A stretch of 64,000 nt of DNA. Source: Pseudomonas folii. GTDB lineage: Bacteria > Pseudomonadota > Gammaproteobacteria > Pseudomonadales > Pseudomonadaceae. The notes below the pieces were generated by a model. That model saw nothing but the letters and a program-made list of their open reading frames with translations. It was not told where the DNA came from and did no database searches. The position numbers were made by a program, and so were the translations under genes. This document shows, piece by piece, positions 27,392 through 37,072 of the stretch (positions are counted from its first letter, which is position 1; each line of letters opens with the position of its first letter). The stretch lies in NCBI RefSeq assembly GCF_014357575.1, contig NZ_JACONW010000006.1:20482-84481 (forward strand), written 5' to 3'.

Positions 27392-28075
27392 TCACGCCCG
27401 GCCAGACGGGAGCGATTCAATCAGATCACTCAGCAGGGAATCCAGCCCCCACCAAGCTCCAGCAAGCAGCACACAGAACGCGAATAAATGGCCCATCAGC
27501 GATTGAGGCCAAGCTCGCAGACGCAATCCCGAACCAACGTTTCTTTTCGTAGGCAGCGTATGGCTGGGTTTCAATGGATCGACAAGGCCATTTAATGCTG
27601 CCAACAACTGCATGCGCTCGGGGTCTTTAACATCGGCATAACACCCCTGAAACCCAAGCATCAACACGCGTTGGAAAACAGTCAGCACAGCTAGATCAGG
27701 TGCTGGCTCGCGAAGTACTTCGCGCATGTCTTCATAAAGGGACTCGCCTGCCTGATGGCGACTGAAGAACCTGGCTTGTAACGGCTCGCCAGCCCAGTCG
27801 GCATGTGTTTCATCTTTCGCGCAAGTGAGGATGGCTTCATCCAGCAAAGCGCACTGTGCATGACTGATGTAGTCAATATTGCGCTGACTAAAACCCGCAC
27901 CTTTCAGGCGATACCTTACGTTTTCGATCTGTTTCGTACAGAGCTCTGCCAGGTTCGTGCTGCCCTGCACTGAGCCGCCTTGACGCAGCTCTGCCACCAG
28001 CAAGTAGCTGTCGTGTAGCAGCGAGTCGGTATCTACGGCGATCACGGTTTGTCTCTTAGGGGTAATCCGGCTCAT
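27392..28075 (-). CDS. tssL: Type VI inner-membrane protein TssL (DotU)
   Basis: A 227-residue DotU family protein. The cytoplasmic hook domain shows RYRLKGAGFSQRNIDYISHAQCALLDEAIL (about residues 53-82) and the typical YxxCYxD-like segment here as LGFQGCYADVKDPERMQLLAALN. A single membrane segment near the C-terminus (LFAFCVLLAGAWWGLDSLL, about 195-213) is followed by a short tail. It has no peptidoglycan-binding domain. The start overlaps the tssK stop as ATGA (28072-28075). TssL connects TssK and the baseplate to TssM. Confidence 0.93.
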   Translation of the reverse strand: MSRITPKRQTVIAVDTDSLLHDSYLLVAELRQGGSVQGSTNLAELCTKQIENVRYRLKGAGFSQRNIDYISHAQCALLDEAILTCAKDETHADWAGEPLQARFFSRHQAGESLYEDMREVLREPAPDLAVLTVFQRVLMLGFQGCYADVKDPERMQLLAALNGLVDPLKPSHTLPTKRNVGSGLRLRAWPQSLMGHLFAFCVLLAGAWWGLDSLLSDLIESLPSGRA

Positions 28076-29427
28076 GTGCGCAGCACCGCAAAAAGTTCGA
28101 GCTTCACATCAGCAAGCGTGCTTGGAACGTAGAAGGAACAAACGCCCTCGGCCAGCATGGCCTGCCCCTTTGGGTGGGCCAGATCAAGCGAGAAATACTG
28201 GTTCTCCAGACGCAGAGGAATAGCGGCAGGAACGTGGCTGAGGGGCAGCAAAGGGATACCGTCGAGCGCTGCATTGATCAGACGATCAACGTCATCCGGC
28301 GTACCGGCCTTGCACAAACGAGGGAACTGACTTTGCAACTGGGCAGCAGGCAGGCGGCAACGTACCGATAAGTAAAAATCGGCACCTTCAGGCTCACGCA
28401 GACGAGCGTCGTTGAGCGTGACCTTCCAGCGATTCGCGCCGATCCCCTCCAGCTCCAGCGCGATAACGCGAGACGGCAAGCTGGCTTCCAGCAAGGTAGA
28501 AATGATGCTCAGCAACGGCGGGAAAACTGTCTCCAGTTGCTCATGGCGATAGGCTGGAATCTTGTCGAGGTCGTACTCCAGCGAAAAGGTGAGCAGGCCA
28601 CCTGCCAATTTGACCAGCTCTAGATAGACCTGCTCAGGATGTCGCGCCGGGTGAGCTTTAAGATCAGCCAATACGGGCTGGTAGGTATTCAAAGCATTGA
28701 GCAACCAGAACAATGACACGTCCGCCACGGCGAAGTCGGCCATTCGCTGATTGCTCTCACGACGCATGCTCATCAGCCGCTGGCGCTTGGCTGATAGCTG
28801 GGTCAGCAAGTTATCCAGCTGGGTCAGTAGACCCAAGTGAGCGGAGAAACTCAGCAAGGGCGGCACGTAAGCCGGGTCGAGACTCCAGGCGCCCTGTCCG
28901 TCACGTACCAGACGCGCAATCGGACAAGTCAGATAATCAGCATTTTCGTCGCTATCAAGGCGCAGGCTTAGCGCCTGCTCCATGATGGCAACCGATTGCG
29001 CGTCATCAGCGTATAAATCCTGAACGTCCCTCCAACTTTGGCGATAACGCTGAGGCCGATCCGCCCTGCCCCCCTCCAACAAGCAGTTGTTGCCGTTGGC
29101 CTGCTCCAAAGGCAAGGCCAATAGCAAGATGGCGTTCTGGCTGTCATCGGAGAGCAGTCGAGCCAACTCAAGCGCGGGCGGCAGACGATCCACATTATTG
29201 GTATCGATCAGGGTGCCATCCGGCATGCGCAGACGGACTTGAGTGGCTTGGAGCTTACCGAGCCGAAGGGCTTCAAGATCAAATGCCACAGTCTGAACAC
29301 CCCATGGGTGTACCAGCGACAAATGGGCAATAGACTCATTGGCCCAGGCTTCCCACCGTGCTTGTTGCTGGAACTGTTGCGGGGACAATAGTGTTCCCGC
29401 GAACCAGAGGGGGCGGTCGATTTTCAT
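28072..29427 (-). CDS. tssK: Type VI baseplate adaptor TssK
   Basis: A 451-residue TssK (VasE/ImpJ). The N-terminal shoulder domain starts with the usual PLWFAGTLLSPQQFQQQARWEAW, followed by HPWGVQTVAFDLEALRLG. The middle is helical and the C-terminal head binds TssL and TssM. TssK trimers link the wedge (TssEFG) to the membrane complex. The gene begins 24 bases after tssC, in the usual tssB-C-K-L order. Confidence 0.94.
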   Translation of the reverse strand: MKIDRPLWFAGTLLSPQQFQQQARWEAWANESIAHLSLVHPWGVQTVAFDLEALRLGKLQATQVRLRMPDGTLIDTNNVDRLPPALELARLLSDDSQNAILLLALPLEQANGNNCLLEGGRADRPQRYRQSWRDVQDLYADDAQSVAIMEQALSLRLDSDENADYLTCPIARLVRDGQGAWSLDPAYVPPLLSFSAHLGLLTQLDNLLTQLSAKRQRLMSMRRESNQRMADFAVADVSLFWLLNALNTYQPVLADLKAHPARHPEQVYLELVKLAGGLLTFSLEYDLDKIPAYRHEQLETVFPPLLSIISTLLEASLPSRVIALELEGIGANRWKVTLNDARLREPEGADFYLSVRCRLPAAQLQSQFPRLCKAGTPDDVDRLINAALDGIPLLPLSHVPAAIPLRLENQYFSLDLAHPKGQAMLAEGVCSFYVPSTLADVKLELFAVLRT

Positions 29428-29451
29428 AACGTCATTTCCCTACGAAGTGAC

Positions 29452-30990
29452 TCAGGCTTTTGCCTTTGGCATCTGCGAAACCAGAGACAAATTGACGTCC
29501 ATGCCCTCAACCTGAAAGTGCGGTACGGCGTACAACTTGACCCGGAAAAAGCCTGGGTTGTCGTCGATGTCTTCTACGGTCACTTTGGCGTCGCGCAGCG
29601 GGTGAGAAGCCTGAAGGTCATCACCGGGATCGTTCATTTCGGTCACCAGTCCACCGACCCACTTGTTCAGTTCGAGCTCAAGTACGCGACGATCTTTGGT
29701 TGTACCGATGTTTTCGCGCTGGATTACTTTCAGGTAATGAGCAATGCGCGAGAGCAGGAAGATGTATGGCAAGCGGGCGTTGATACGACTGTTGGCAGTT
29801 GCATCAGGCGTGTCATAGAGCGCTGGTTTTTGCGAGGAGTTGGCCGAGAAAAAGCACGCGTAATCGCGATTTTTGTAATACGACAATGGAATGAAACCGA
29901 GGTTGGCGAACTCGAATTCGCGCGTCTCCGGAATCATTACTTCAGAAGGAATTTTTACTTGGCTGCCGGTGCCCAGATCGTACAGATGGATGGGTAGATC
30001 CGTGACCGCTCCACCCGATTGCGGGCCGCGAATCTGGACACACCAACCGTTTGCGATGAAGCTTTTAACCATGTTTGCAGCGAATGCGAACGAGGCGTTG
30101 GTCCAGAGATACTTGTCATGATCCGGGCCCTTGACGCTTTCAACGTAGTTGAAGCTCCGCACAGGAATGGTGTCAGGACCATAAGGCAATCGACCTAGCA
30201 CTCGTGGCATGGTCAAACCAATGTAGCGCGAGTCGTCACTGTCACGAAAAGCCTTCCACTTGATGTACTCGGCACGATCAAAATAGTTGGCGATGTCCTT
30301 GATGGCTGCGACTTCCTCCATGGACTTTTTACCAAAGAACGCAGGACCTACTGCACCCACGAATGGCATGTGCGCTGCCGCTGCCACTTTCGAAATATTC
30401 CGCAACAGAGCGATGTCTTGAGGGCTGCGATCAAACTCATAATTGGAGATCGCCGAAGCGATGGGCTCACCCCCAGGGGTGTCGTACTCCTGGGTATAGG
30501 TATGTGCGTACAAACCGCTTTGGGCGATTTCAGGTGCATCTTCAAAATCTTGTACGAGATGGTCCTTGCTGATATCCAGCAACTCAATACGTACGTTTTG
30601 GCGGAAGTCGGTTTGATCTATCAGGGATTTAACGCCGCGCCAGGTAGATTCAACACGCTGAAAATCCTCATGGTGCATCACGGCATCCAGTTGACGGCTA
30701 ATCTGCGCGTCGAGTGATGCAATGTGTGCATCCAGAAGTGTTTTATCCAGACGTTCAACTTTTTGCGACGAATCTTTGAGTAGATTCAAAAATACATTGA
30801 CGGCAGCAGTTACCCGCATATCGGCAGATGCATCAGCAAGCGATTCCGTCGTCTGGAAGGACTCGATACCACCCAGCACTGATACCGGACTCAAGTTTAT
30901 TTTTTCGAACAGAGCGCTATATACACTTTGGCTTTCTTCAGACACTGTTACTTCACCGCTCAATTGAGCGGAAGACTGTTTTGCAGGCAT
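29452..30990 (-). CDS. tssC: Type VI contractile sheath large subunit TssC (VipB)
   Basis: A 512-residue sheath protein of normal length. Clear hallmarks are LDAQISRQLDAVMHHEDFQRVESTWRG (about residues 90-117), DKYLWTNASFAFAANMVKSF, LPIHLYDL and the C-terminal ASHPLRDAKVTVEDIDDNPGFF. The N-terminal segment before residue 40 should include the ClpV-binding helix exposed after contraction. It follows tssB by 42 bases. Confidence 0.96.
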   Translation of the reverse strand: MPAKQSSAQLSGEVTVSEESQSVYSALFEKINLSPVSVLGGIESFQTTESLADASADMRVTAAVNVFLNLLKDSSQKVERLDKTLLDAHIASLDAQISRQLDAVMHHEDFQRVESTWRGVKSLIDQTDFRQNVRIELLDISKDHLVQDFEDAPEIAQSGLYAHTYTQEYDTPGGEPIASAISNYEFDRSPQDIALLRNISKVAAAAHMPFVGAVGPAFFGKKSMEEVAAIKDIANYFDRAEYIKWKAFRDSDDSRYIGLTMPRVLGRLPYGPDTIPVRSFNYVESVKGPDHDKYLWTNASFAFAANMVKSFIANGWCVQIRGPQSGGAVTDLPIHLYDLGTGSQVKIPSEVMIPETREFEFANLGFIPLSYYKNRDYACFFSANSSQKPALYDTPDATANSRINARLPYIFLLSRIAHYLKVIQRENIGTTKDRRVLELELNKWVGGLVTEMNDPGDDLQASHPLRDAKVTVEDIDDNPGFFRVKLYAVPHFQVEGMDVNLSLVSQMPKAKA

Positions 30991-31032
30991 TTGACAACTT
31001 CCTATTTAACGTACCGAGATAGAATAAAGGCC

Positions 31033-31527
31033 TTATGCGGAGGCCAATGCGGCCAGCTCCGCTCTGAGCTCGTTACTCAGTGCTTCATCCTTGAGAATGA
31101 GCTCTAGCTCATGTCGGAACGTCGCGTTGTCGAGCAGATTTGACTTGAGATCGCGAAGCAAATTTCTCATTGCCAGCAAGGCACGCAGCTGAGGAATCTG
31201 GCGGGCAACCTGCTCCGGCTCGAAATCCTTCATGCTCTGGAAATTCAACTCGACAGAGGTATCTGTGTTGTCCCCTGCAAGGGTATTTTCAACCGCTAGC
31301 GTCAAGGCTGGTGAATACTCGGCAAGCACGCTATCAAAGTTGTTTTTATTGATATTAACCTTACTTCTTTCAGACAGAGGGCGCTGCTCTTTACCATTGC
31401 TGTAATCCCCCATCATCATGAGCTTTAGGGGTAACTCCACCTTCTTCTGCGCGCCACCCGTGTGCAAATCGAGCTTAATATTTACTCGTGCTTTGGGTAC
31501 TTCATTTTGAAAACTGTTTGAAGCCAT
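31033..31527 (-). CDS. tssB: Type VI contractile sheath small subunit TssB (VipA)
   Basis: A 164-residue TssB and the first gene of the type VI operon. The start at 31527 follows a perfect GGAGGA (31531-31536); an open frame to 31620 upstream is not needed. Diagnostic segments are KARVNIKLDLHTGGAQKKVELPLKLMMMGDYS, NINKNNFDSVLAEYSP and LNFQSMKDFEPEQVARQIPQL (about 95-115). It pairs with TssC as the sheath building block. Confidence 0.95.
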   Translation of the reverse strand: MASNSFQNEVPKARVNIKLDLHTGGAQKKVELPLKLMMMGDYSNGKEQRPLSERSKVNINKNNFDSVLAEYSPALTLAVENTLAGDNTDTSVELNFQSMKDFEPEQVARQIPQLRALLAMRNLLRDLKSNLLDNATFRHELELILKDEALSNELRAELAALASA

Positions 31528-32010
31528 AACTCCTCCGGACCCGCGCAGAAAAATCGTCATAAAATAATGAATACATCTGAAATTTACTCGCGACAGGACA
31601 TCAGGCGGCAACAGCAGCACTGACAGCTACCTCTGCGGGTAATCAGTTATCAAACGTATTGATTTGCGTAGAGCTTGAGGATATTCCATCGAAACGGACA
31701 ACTCTACCCACCAAGGTGAGCCTAGGAATATTCCCTGCGAAATAGGGAATATTCCTACAAACCAACACCGTTTTTAATTTATGAAAAGATTTCGTACGAA
31801 TATTGTAATAAACATGGACAGCTTGAATTTCAAGCTTTCGAAAGCAAGAGAGGCTAGATAAAGAACGCAACGAAGCTTAGTACGACGAGATGCGCATGCT
31901 GAGTGCATCAGCACCCAAGCGGATAGCAAAGCTGCGGCCTAAAAGGATGATGGCTGATCATGCGCAGACCAAAAACAAACGGGGCCCAAGCCCCGTTTGC
32001 TACACCACCG
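31528..32010. promoter_or_regulatory. AT-rich leader of the type VI operon with three palindromes
   Basis: This 483-base stretch holds no convincing gene. It contains a perfect 12-bp inverted repeat, AGGAATATTCCC at 31724-31735 and its complement at 31745-31756 with 9 bases between; each arm is itself centred on the palindrome GGAATATTCC. Further right are AGCTTGAATTTCAAGCT (31820-31836) and GCTTTCGAAAGC (31834-31845), which overlap. They lie about 190-320 bases upstream of tssB and are good candidates for operator sites. No clear sigma-54 element was found by eye. Confidence 0.55.
31971..31999 (-). terminator. Rho-independent terminator of the coiled-coil protein gene
   Basis: A perfect 10-bp stem (CAAACGGGGC, arms 31976-31985 and 31990-31999, 4-base loop) is followed on the minus strand by five T. 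It lies 11 bases after the stop at 32011. Confidence 0.88.
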
Positions 32011-32571
32011 TCACTTAACCTTACTGTTCAAACTACTCACCAAACTCTCTAACCTCCCCACGCTACTGCGCAAGTTCGTAATCTCCTGCTGGAGGCTGCT
32101 GATCTCGCTGGAGCTTGAGGTGCTGTTCGGACCCGAATTGCGCTGGAGGTCGCTCAGCTGGCTTTGGAGTTTGCTGATGGTGCGATTTTGCTCGTCCATC
32201 TTGCTCTTGAGGTCGGACACATCGGCGGTACTGGATTGAGTGGTGGTGCCGTTGTTGCGTTTGAGTTCTTCGATCAAACGGCTTTGGGCTTTTACGGTTT
32301 CCTTGAGGGCGGCCAACTCACTGGCGTTTTGGCGGGAGTCTTCCTGCAGTTGCTGCAGGCTGATCAAGGCGGACTCGAGGTCGCGGGACGAGTCGACGTC
32401 CGCTGCCTCGGTGCGGCTGGCAACGGTGCTGCTTTGAGAGGTGGCTGTATTGGCGCTGGCGTCGACTGCGGCATGGGCCGGTGATATAGCGAGAACACTG
32501 ATCAGACATGCTGCAACTGAAAGGGGGAAACTCAAGAAAGCGGACTTACTAGTCATCACTAGGTTTTCCAT
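32011..32571 (-). CDS. Secreted coiled-coil protein of unknown function
   Basis: A 186-residue protein with a signal peptide (about residues 1-34, hydrophobic core FPLSVAACLISVLAISPAHA) followed by a low-complexity Ser/Thr/Ala segment and long coiled coils (LESALISLQQLQEDS, ALKETVKAQSRLIEELKRN, then DLKSKMDEQNRTISKLQSQL and SLQQEITNLRSSVGRL). Two Ser/Thr/Asn linkers separate the coils. There is no lipobox and no enzymatic domain. An alternative start is the second ATG, five codons in (MTSKSAF). A frameshifted copy in the same orientation lies on the far side of the type VI locus. It could be a periplasmic or envelope spacer protein; the function is unknown. Confidence 0.8.
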   Translation of the reverse strand: MENLVMTSKSAFLSFPLSVAACLISVLAISPAHAAVDASANTATSQSSTVASRTEAADVDSSRDLESALISLQQLQEDSRQNASELAALKETVKAQSRLIEELKRNNGTTTQSSTADVSDLKSKMDEQNRTISKLQSQLSDLQRNSGPNSTSSSSEISSLQQEITNLRSSVGRLESLVSSLNSKVK

Positions 32572-32787
32572 AGGAGGTGCAGATTTGGCACAGCGCTACG
32601 ACCGGGTTTTGGGGCTGAAGTTCGCGGCGTTGACGCCCTGGGGACAAACTTGGTAACGCATTAGCGGCCCTGTTCGTGTAGATACTATGCCATCCGGCAG
32701 ACGTTCACGCGACGTCACTTCCTGATACTCGGACTTCCTTGACGCAGCCCGCAGCGGCTGGTCGTTGTTCGAATAGTGGAGTGATGT

Positions 32788-33483
32788 ATGCGTAGATTGA
32801 TCCTTCTCGGCACGCCGGCGCTGATGCTGACCATGGCAGCCTCTACAGCCCAGGCGTTTGAAGCCGGGGATATTATTGTTCGGGCCGGTGCAGTGACTGT
32901 CGACCCACGAGAAAGCAGTTCCAGCGTGCGTGTTGATCGCGGAGGTCTGGCGGGCACGGATCTGGGCGGCAAGGCCAGCCTGGGCAGCGATACCCAGTTG
33001 GGTCTGAACTTCGCTTACATGATCACCAATCATTTAGGCATCGAGTTGCTGGCGGCCACGCCGTTTGAGCACGACGTGAATATCAAAGGCACTTCGGGCG
33101 GTATTGCGGATGGCAAGCTTGGCTCACTCAAGCATCTGCCGCCGACGTTGAGTCTGATTTACTACCCGCTGGACAACAAATCAGCCTTCCAGCCCTATGT
33201 GGGCGCCGGGATTAACTACACCTGGATCTACGACGAAAGCGTGGGCAGCAGCGCCAGTGCTGCCGGGTTCGATAACTTCCACGCCAGCAACTCATGGGGT
33301 TGGGCCGCACAAGTGGGCGCAGACTACATGCTCACTGACCGCCTGATGATCAATGCGCAGATGCGTTACATCGACATTGAAACTGACGCTTACGTCAGCA
33401 ATACCAACCTAGGCGTCAGGGCCAAGGTGAATGTCGACGTGGACCCCTTCGTGTACATGGTGGGGCTTGGCTACAAGTTCTGA
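32788..33483 (+). CDS. ompW: OmpW family outer-membrane protein
   Basis: A 231-residue eight-stranded beta-barrel of the OmpW family. It has a signal peptide ending TAQA near residue 22, the start of the barrel (GDIIVRAGAVTVDPRES), the conserved PPTLSLIYYPLDNKSAFQPYVGAGINYTWI (about 113-142), and a C-terminal phenylalanine (MVGLGYKF) recognised by the BAM complex. OmpW proteins form narrow hydrophobic channels and respond to stress. GGAGTGATGT precedes the ATG. It is transcribed alone and ends at a bidirectional terminator. Confidence 0.92.
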   Translation: MRRLILLGTPALMLTMAASTAQAFEAGDIIVRAGAVTVDPRESSSSVRVDRGGLAGTDLGGKASLGSDTQLGLNFAYMITNHLGIELLAATPFEHDVNIKGTSGGIADGKLGSLKHLPPTLSLIYYPLDNKSAFQPYVGAGINYTWIYDESVGSSASAAGFDNFHASNSWGWAAQVGADYMLTDRLMINAQMRYIDIETDAYVSNTNLGVRAKVNVDVDPFVYMVGLGYKF

Positions 33484-33521
33484 GATAACAGAGCAGAGCG
33501 TGGCATTAATGACGACACAAC

Positions 33522-33562
33522 AAAAAACGGGCATCCAACGCAGGTTGGTATGCCCGTTTTTT
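33522..33562. terminator. Bidirectional terminator between ompW and the HU gene
   Basis: A long near-perfect stem (AAAAACGGGCATCCAAC paired with GGTTGGTATGCCCGTTTTTT) has A on one side and T on the other, so it can stop transcription from both convergent genes. Confidence 0.88.
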
Positions 33563-33597
33563 CACTGCTCGCCTCCGCCGAGGCGTACAGCTGGTAA

Positions 33598-33873
33598 CTA
33601 GGGGTTAACGCTGTCTTTCAGGGATTTACCCGGCTTGAAGGCAACGGTGTTGCTGGCCTTGATTTTCACTGGCTCGCCGGTTTGTGGGTTTTTGCCAGTG
33701 CGGGCGCCGCGATGGCGTTGCAGGAAGGTGCCGAAGCCGACCAGGGTCACGCTGTCTTTGCGATGCAGGGCACCGGTGATTTCTTCCAGTACGGCATTAA
33801 GAACGCGATTGGCTTGCTCTTTGGTCAAGTCCGCCTTTTCAGCAATGGCGGCCGCTAGTTCTGGTTTACGCAT
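33598..33873 (-). CDS. Nucleoid protein HU
   Basis: A 91-residue HU/IHF family protein. The start at 33873 follows AGAGG with 6-base spacing and gives the usual MRKPELAAAIAEKADLTK beginning. The DNA-binding arm (GFGTFLQRHRGARTGKNPQTG, then KIKASNTVAFKPGKSLKD) is complete, with the R-x-x-R-x-x-x-N-P-Q-T-G loop intact. It bends DNA as a dimer. It corresponds in position to the HU gene beside the rubredoxin genes of P. aeruginosa. Confidence 0.94.
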   Translation of the reverse strand: MRKPELAAAIAEKADLTKEQANRVLNAVLEEITGALHRKDSVTLVGFGTFLQRHRGARTGKNPQTGEPVKIKASNTVAFKPGKSLKDSVNP

Positions 33874-34062
33874 ATGAAGCCTCTTATACGGATTTTTGTT
33901 TTTATGTCCCGCGCCGCTCATGCAGAACGGTAGTCAGGTGACGCAACGGCTCTACGTTGCGGCAGACGGGAATGAGGATGGCACGCTGTTCTGGCGGACG
34001 CCAGTGGACCAATGGCCTTTATGGGGCCAAAAATGTGGCTTATCCGACAGAACGTCCAGTAT

Positions 34063-35211
34063 TTATGCCAACAGGGCTGGAAGCGCCTTATTCAGAGCGA
34101 GTTTCTCCATCACTGCCGCTCCAGTCAGGGCATAGCCCAGGAGGTTGCCTGCAGGGTCGTGGCACAGCGCTCTGATGTCAGCGCCCTGCCCTTCAACGCT
34201 CCAGATAGCTTCGATGCCACGAGGCGGCGGCGACACAACGAGGGGACACACCGGGGTTTTTACGGTAATCGGCATGGGGCCGTATTTGACTGCGCTCGGA
34301 GTCCCCGCAAGAGTCTGGGCCAAGGCGCGGGCGCAGCTCATCAACGGCATGACATACAGCAGATTCAAGCCGTCCACTTCGGCACAGTCGCCCAATGCAT
34401 AGATATTGGCATGAGAGGTTTTCAGCTCCCGGTCAACGATGATGCCGCGGCCAGTCTGCAAGCCTGCCGCCGCAGCGAGATCGACTCGTGGGCGCAAGCC
34501 GATGGCGGAGACCACCACATCGCACTGAATGACCTGCCCATCGGACAAGTGCGCTTCAAGGCCATCGGCAGTGCGTTGCAAGCGGGTCATCAGTGGACCG
34601 AGGTGGAAACGCGCACCGAGACTCTCCAGACCTGCTTGCACGGCAGTTGCGGCGGCGGGAGGCAATAAGGTCGGCATTACTTGCTCGCAAGGCGCCACAA
34701 GGTCAACTTCGTAGCCCCCCAGAATAAGGTCATTGGCGAACTCGCAGCCAATCAGCCCGGCACCGAGAATCAGCACCCGACGTTTGCCCGCTGCCGCAGC
34801 TCGAAAACGGGCGTAATCCTCAAGATCATTGATCGGGAAGACGGAGTCGGTGGCATCACCCTCTACCGGCACGCGAATGGTTTCGGCACCCCAGGCGAGG
34901 ATCAGGTCGCGGTAGTAAACCGCCTCCTCGCCAATCCACAGGCGTTTGTGCCCAGGATCGATGCCACTGATGCGGGTGTGGGTACGCACTTCGGCCTTGA
35001 GTTGGTCGGCCATTGCGCCAGGTTCAGCCATGCTCAGACCATCGGCTTCCTTGTTCTTGCCAAAGCCGGTGGAGAGCATCGGTTTGGAGTAGGAGCGACC
35101 GTCATCAGCAGTGATCAGCAGCAGCGGCGTTTCGCCATCGAGCTTGCGAAATTCCCGAGCGAGGTTGTAGCCCGCCAGGCCAGTGCCAACAATCACAACA
35201 GGTGCGTTCAT
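34063..35211 (-). CDS. rubB: Rubredoxin-NAD(+) reductase
   Basis: A 382-residue FAD/NAD-dependent reductase. It has an N-terminal FAD-binding motif ([19 protein letters not shown]), a central NAD-binding motif ([18 protein letters not shown], about residues 146-163) and a C-terminal FAD-contact motif ([10 protein letters not shown], about 272-281). It passes electrons from NADH to rubredoxin, supporting alkane oxidation or oxidative stress defence. GGAAGT stands before the start at 35211. It follows the rubredoxin gene by 32 bases on the same strand, so they form an operon. Confidence 0.92.
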   Translation of the reverse strand: MNAPVVIVGTGLAGYNLAREFRKLDGETPLLLITADDGRSYSKPMLSTGFGKNKEADGLSMAEPGAMADQLKAEVRTHTRISGIDPGHKRLWIGEEAVYYRDLILAWGAETIRVPVEGDATDSVFPINDLEDYARFRAAAAGKRRVLILGAGLIGCEFANDLILGGYEVDLVAPCEQVMPTLLPPAAATAVQAGLESLGARFHLGPLMTRLQRTADGLEAHLSDGQVIQCDVVVSAIGLRPRVDLAAAAGLQTGRGIIVDRELKTSHANIYALGDCAEVDGLNLLYVMPLMSCARALAQTLAGTPSAVKYGPMPITVKTPVCPLVVSPPPRGIEAIWSVEGQGADIRALCHDPAGNLLGYALTGAAVMEKLALNKALPALLA

Positions 35212-35243
35212 ACGTACTTCCAAACCAGAGAGTAAAAATCGGA

Positions 35244-35411
35244 TCAGCCGATTTCGATCATTTCGAAATCCATTTTGCCTACGCCACAGTCCGGGCATAG
35301 CCAATCTTCGGGAACATCCTGCCATGGAGTGCCCGGCGCAATGCCGTCATCCGGCCAGCCATCGGCTTCGTTGTAGATCAGGCCACAGACAATGCATTGC
35401 CACTTTTTCAT
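35244..35411 (-). CDS. rubA: Rubredoxin
   Basis: A 55-residue rubredoxin beginning [18 protein letters not shown] and continuing with [20 protein letters not shown] then [10 protein letters not shown]. The four iron-binding cysteines come as two C-x-x-C pairs (CIVC, CPDC) 30 or so residues apart, exactly as in the family. It carries electrons from the downstream reductase. P. aeruginosa has two rubredoxin genes here; only one is present in this window. Confidence 0.95.
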   Translation of the reverse strand: MKKWQCIVCGLIYNEADGWPDDGIAPGTPWQDVPEDWLCPDCGVGKMDFEMIEIG

Positions 35412-35600
35412 CGTTATCTCTCATGTTTTCAGGCTAATTGGGGCGTACGCGGTCGTGAGGTGCCACGCTTGCGCCAAACTCAGGGCGTTTTGTACTGATC
35501 ACGACGCCGACATGCAACCCCGGTGATCACTACAGGGCGTTGCCGGTCGTCGGCTGGCGGGGGCAATCATGCTAAGCTCGCGGCCTCAATCAGCCTAAAA

Positions 35601-36170
35601 ATGCTTACCGTGACTGAGCAAACCCCCCCTGCCCACCCTGTGAACTGGCTTGAGCGCGAGTCGCTTGAGGTTGACGTCGAACCGTTGGTTCAGACGTGGC
35701 TGTTTCACCGGGACTCGTTGACCCGCCGCCTGACTACCTTGTCTTCCGACCATTTCAGTGTCACGCCGCTCGTCGAAGGCTGGCAAGCGCTGCGCGACGA
35801 TGAGTGTGTCGCGCTGGATCTGCCAGAGCAAAGCATCGGTTGGGTGCGCGAGGTCTATCTGCGCGGGCATGACGAGAAGTGGGTATTCGCCCGCAGTGTT
35901 GCGGCGCGTAGCACGCTGCAGGAAAGCGGCCTGCACATGGATGAACTGGGCACGCGTTCACTGGGCGAGTTGTTGTTCTGTGATCCGGAATTCGACCGCG
36001 GCTCGCTGCAGGTCTGTCGTTATCCAGCGGCGTGGCTGCCCGTATCAGACGCCGCCGAAGGTTTATGGGGACGACGCTCATGCTTTAGCCGCGGCCCTCT
36101 GAAAATACTGGTGGCCGAAGTCTTCCTGCCGACGCTCTGGCAGACGATTCGCACCGTGGAGCACTGCTGA
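35601..36170 (+). CDS. ubiC: Chorismate pyruvate-lyase UbiC
   Basis: A 189-residue chorismate lyase that makes 4-hydroxybenzoate, the ring precursor of ubiquinone. Family signatures are [32 protein letters not shown] (about residues 73-92), [10 protein letters not shown] and the C-terminal [22 protein letters not shown]. The ATG at 35601 is chosen by homology; no strong ribosome-binding site precedes it. Its stop overlaps the ubiA start by one base (TGATG), so the two are coupled. Confidence 0.93.
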   Translation: MLTVTEQTPPAHPVNWLERESLEVDVEPLVQTWLFHRDSLTRRLTTLSSDHFSVTPLVEGWQALRDDECVALDLPEQSIGWVREVYLRGHDEKWVFARSVAARSTLQESGLHMDELGTRSLGELLFCDPEFDRGSLQVCRYPAAWLPVSDAAEGLWGRRSCFSRGPLKILVAEVFLPTLWQTIRTVEHC

Positions 36171-37060
36171 TGTACTTGACGCTACTCAAATCCCTCAATC
36201 GCCTGAATCCGCGCATATGGGACTTCATCCAGTTGATGCGCGTCGATAAGCCGATTGGCATCTATCTATTGTTGTGGCCGACGCTCTGGGCGCTATGGAT
36301 TGCCGGTGAAGGTTCGCCGTCGCTGCTCAATATCGCGATTTTTGTGGTGGGCGTGTTCCTGATGCGTGCGGCGGGCTGCGTGATCAATGACTTCGCCGAC
36401 CGCAAGGTCGATGGTCACGTCAAGCGCACTGAACAGCGGCCGTTGGTGAGTGGCAAAGTCAGTTCCAAGGAGGCGCTGGCTCTGTTTGCAGCGTTGGTGC
36501 TGGTGAGCTTCCTGCTGGTACTGCTGACTAATCCGACAACCATCTGGCTGTCATTTGGCGGGTTGGCATTGGCAGCCTGTTATCCATTCATGAAGCGTTA
36601 CACCTATTACCCGCAAGTGGTGCTGGGCGCGGCCTTTTCATGGGGGATGCCGATGGCGTTCACTGCCGAAACCGGTAGTCTTCCCGCTGCTGCGTGGCTG
36701 TTGTACATCGCCAACCTGCTGTGGACAGTGGCTTACGACACCTATTACGCGATGGTCGATCGGGAAGACGATCTGAAGATTGGAGTGAAATCCACCGCCG
36801 TGTTGTTTGGCGATGCTGACCGGATCATCATCCTGACGCTGCAAGGGTTGGCCCTGGGTTGCCTGTTGCTGGCCGGTGCGCGCTTTGAACTGGGGGCGTA
36901 TTTCTACCTGGGTCTGCTGGTAGCAGCGGGATGTTTCGTCTGGGAGTTCTGGTCCACCCGCCATCGCGGCCGTGACGCCTGTTTCAAGGCGTTTTTGCAT
37001 AATCATTGGGCAGGGTTGGCGATCTTTGTCGGGATTGTTGTGGATTATGCGTTGCGGTGA
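36170..37060 (+). CDS. ubiA: 4-hydroxybenzoate polyprenyltransferase UbiA
   Basis: A 296-residue integral membrane prenyltransferase that joins the side chain to 4-hydroxybenzoate. Both Asp-rich magnesium sites are visible: [15 protein letters not shown] (about residues 72-86) and [12 protein letters not shown] (about 193-204). There are about eight to nine membrane helices. It follows ubiC directly. Confidence 0.95.
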   Translation: MYLTLLKSLNRLNPRIWDFIQLMRVDKPIGIYLLLWPTLWALWIAGEGSPSLLNIAIFVVGVFLMRAAGCVINDFADRKVDGHVKRTEQRPLVSGKVSSKEALALFAALVLVSFLLVLLTNPTTIWLSFGGLALAACYPFMKRYTYYPQVVLGAAFSWGMPMAFTAETGSLPAAAWLLYIANLLWTVAYDTYYAMVDREDDLKIGVKSTAVLFGDADRIIILTLQGLALGCLLLAGARFELGAYFYLGLLVAAGCFVWEFWSTRHRGRDACFKAFLHNHWAGLAIFVGIVVDYALR

Positions 37061-37072
37061 TGCGGTAGCCCC

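Noticed and set aside
31643..31870. 75-codon open frame in the tssB upstream region
   Set aside because: It is formed largely by the palindromic DNA, has no ribosome-binding site and no protein-like pattern.
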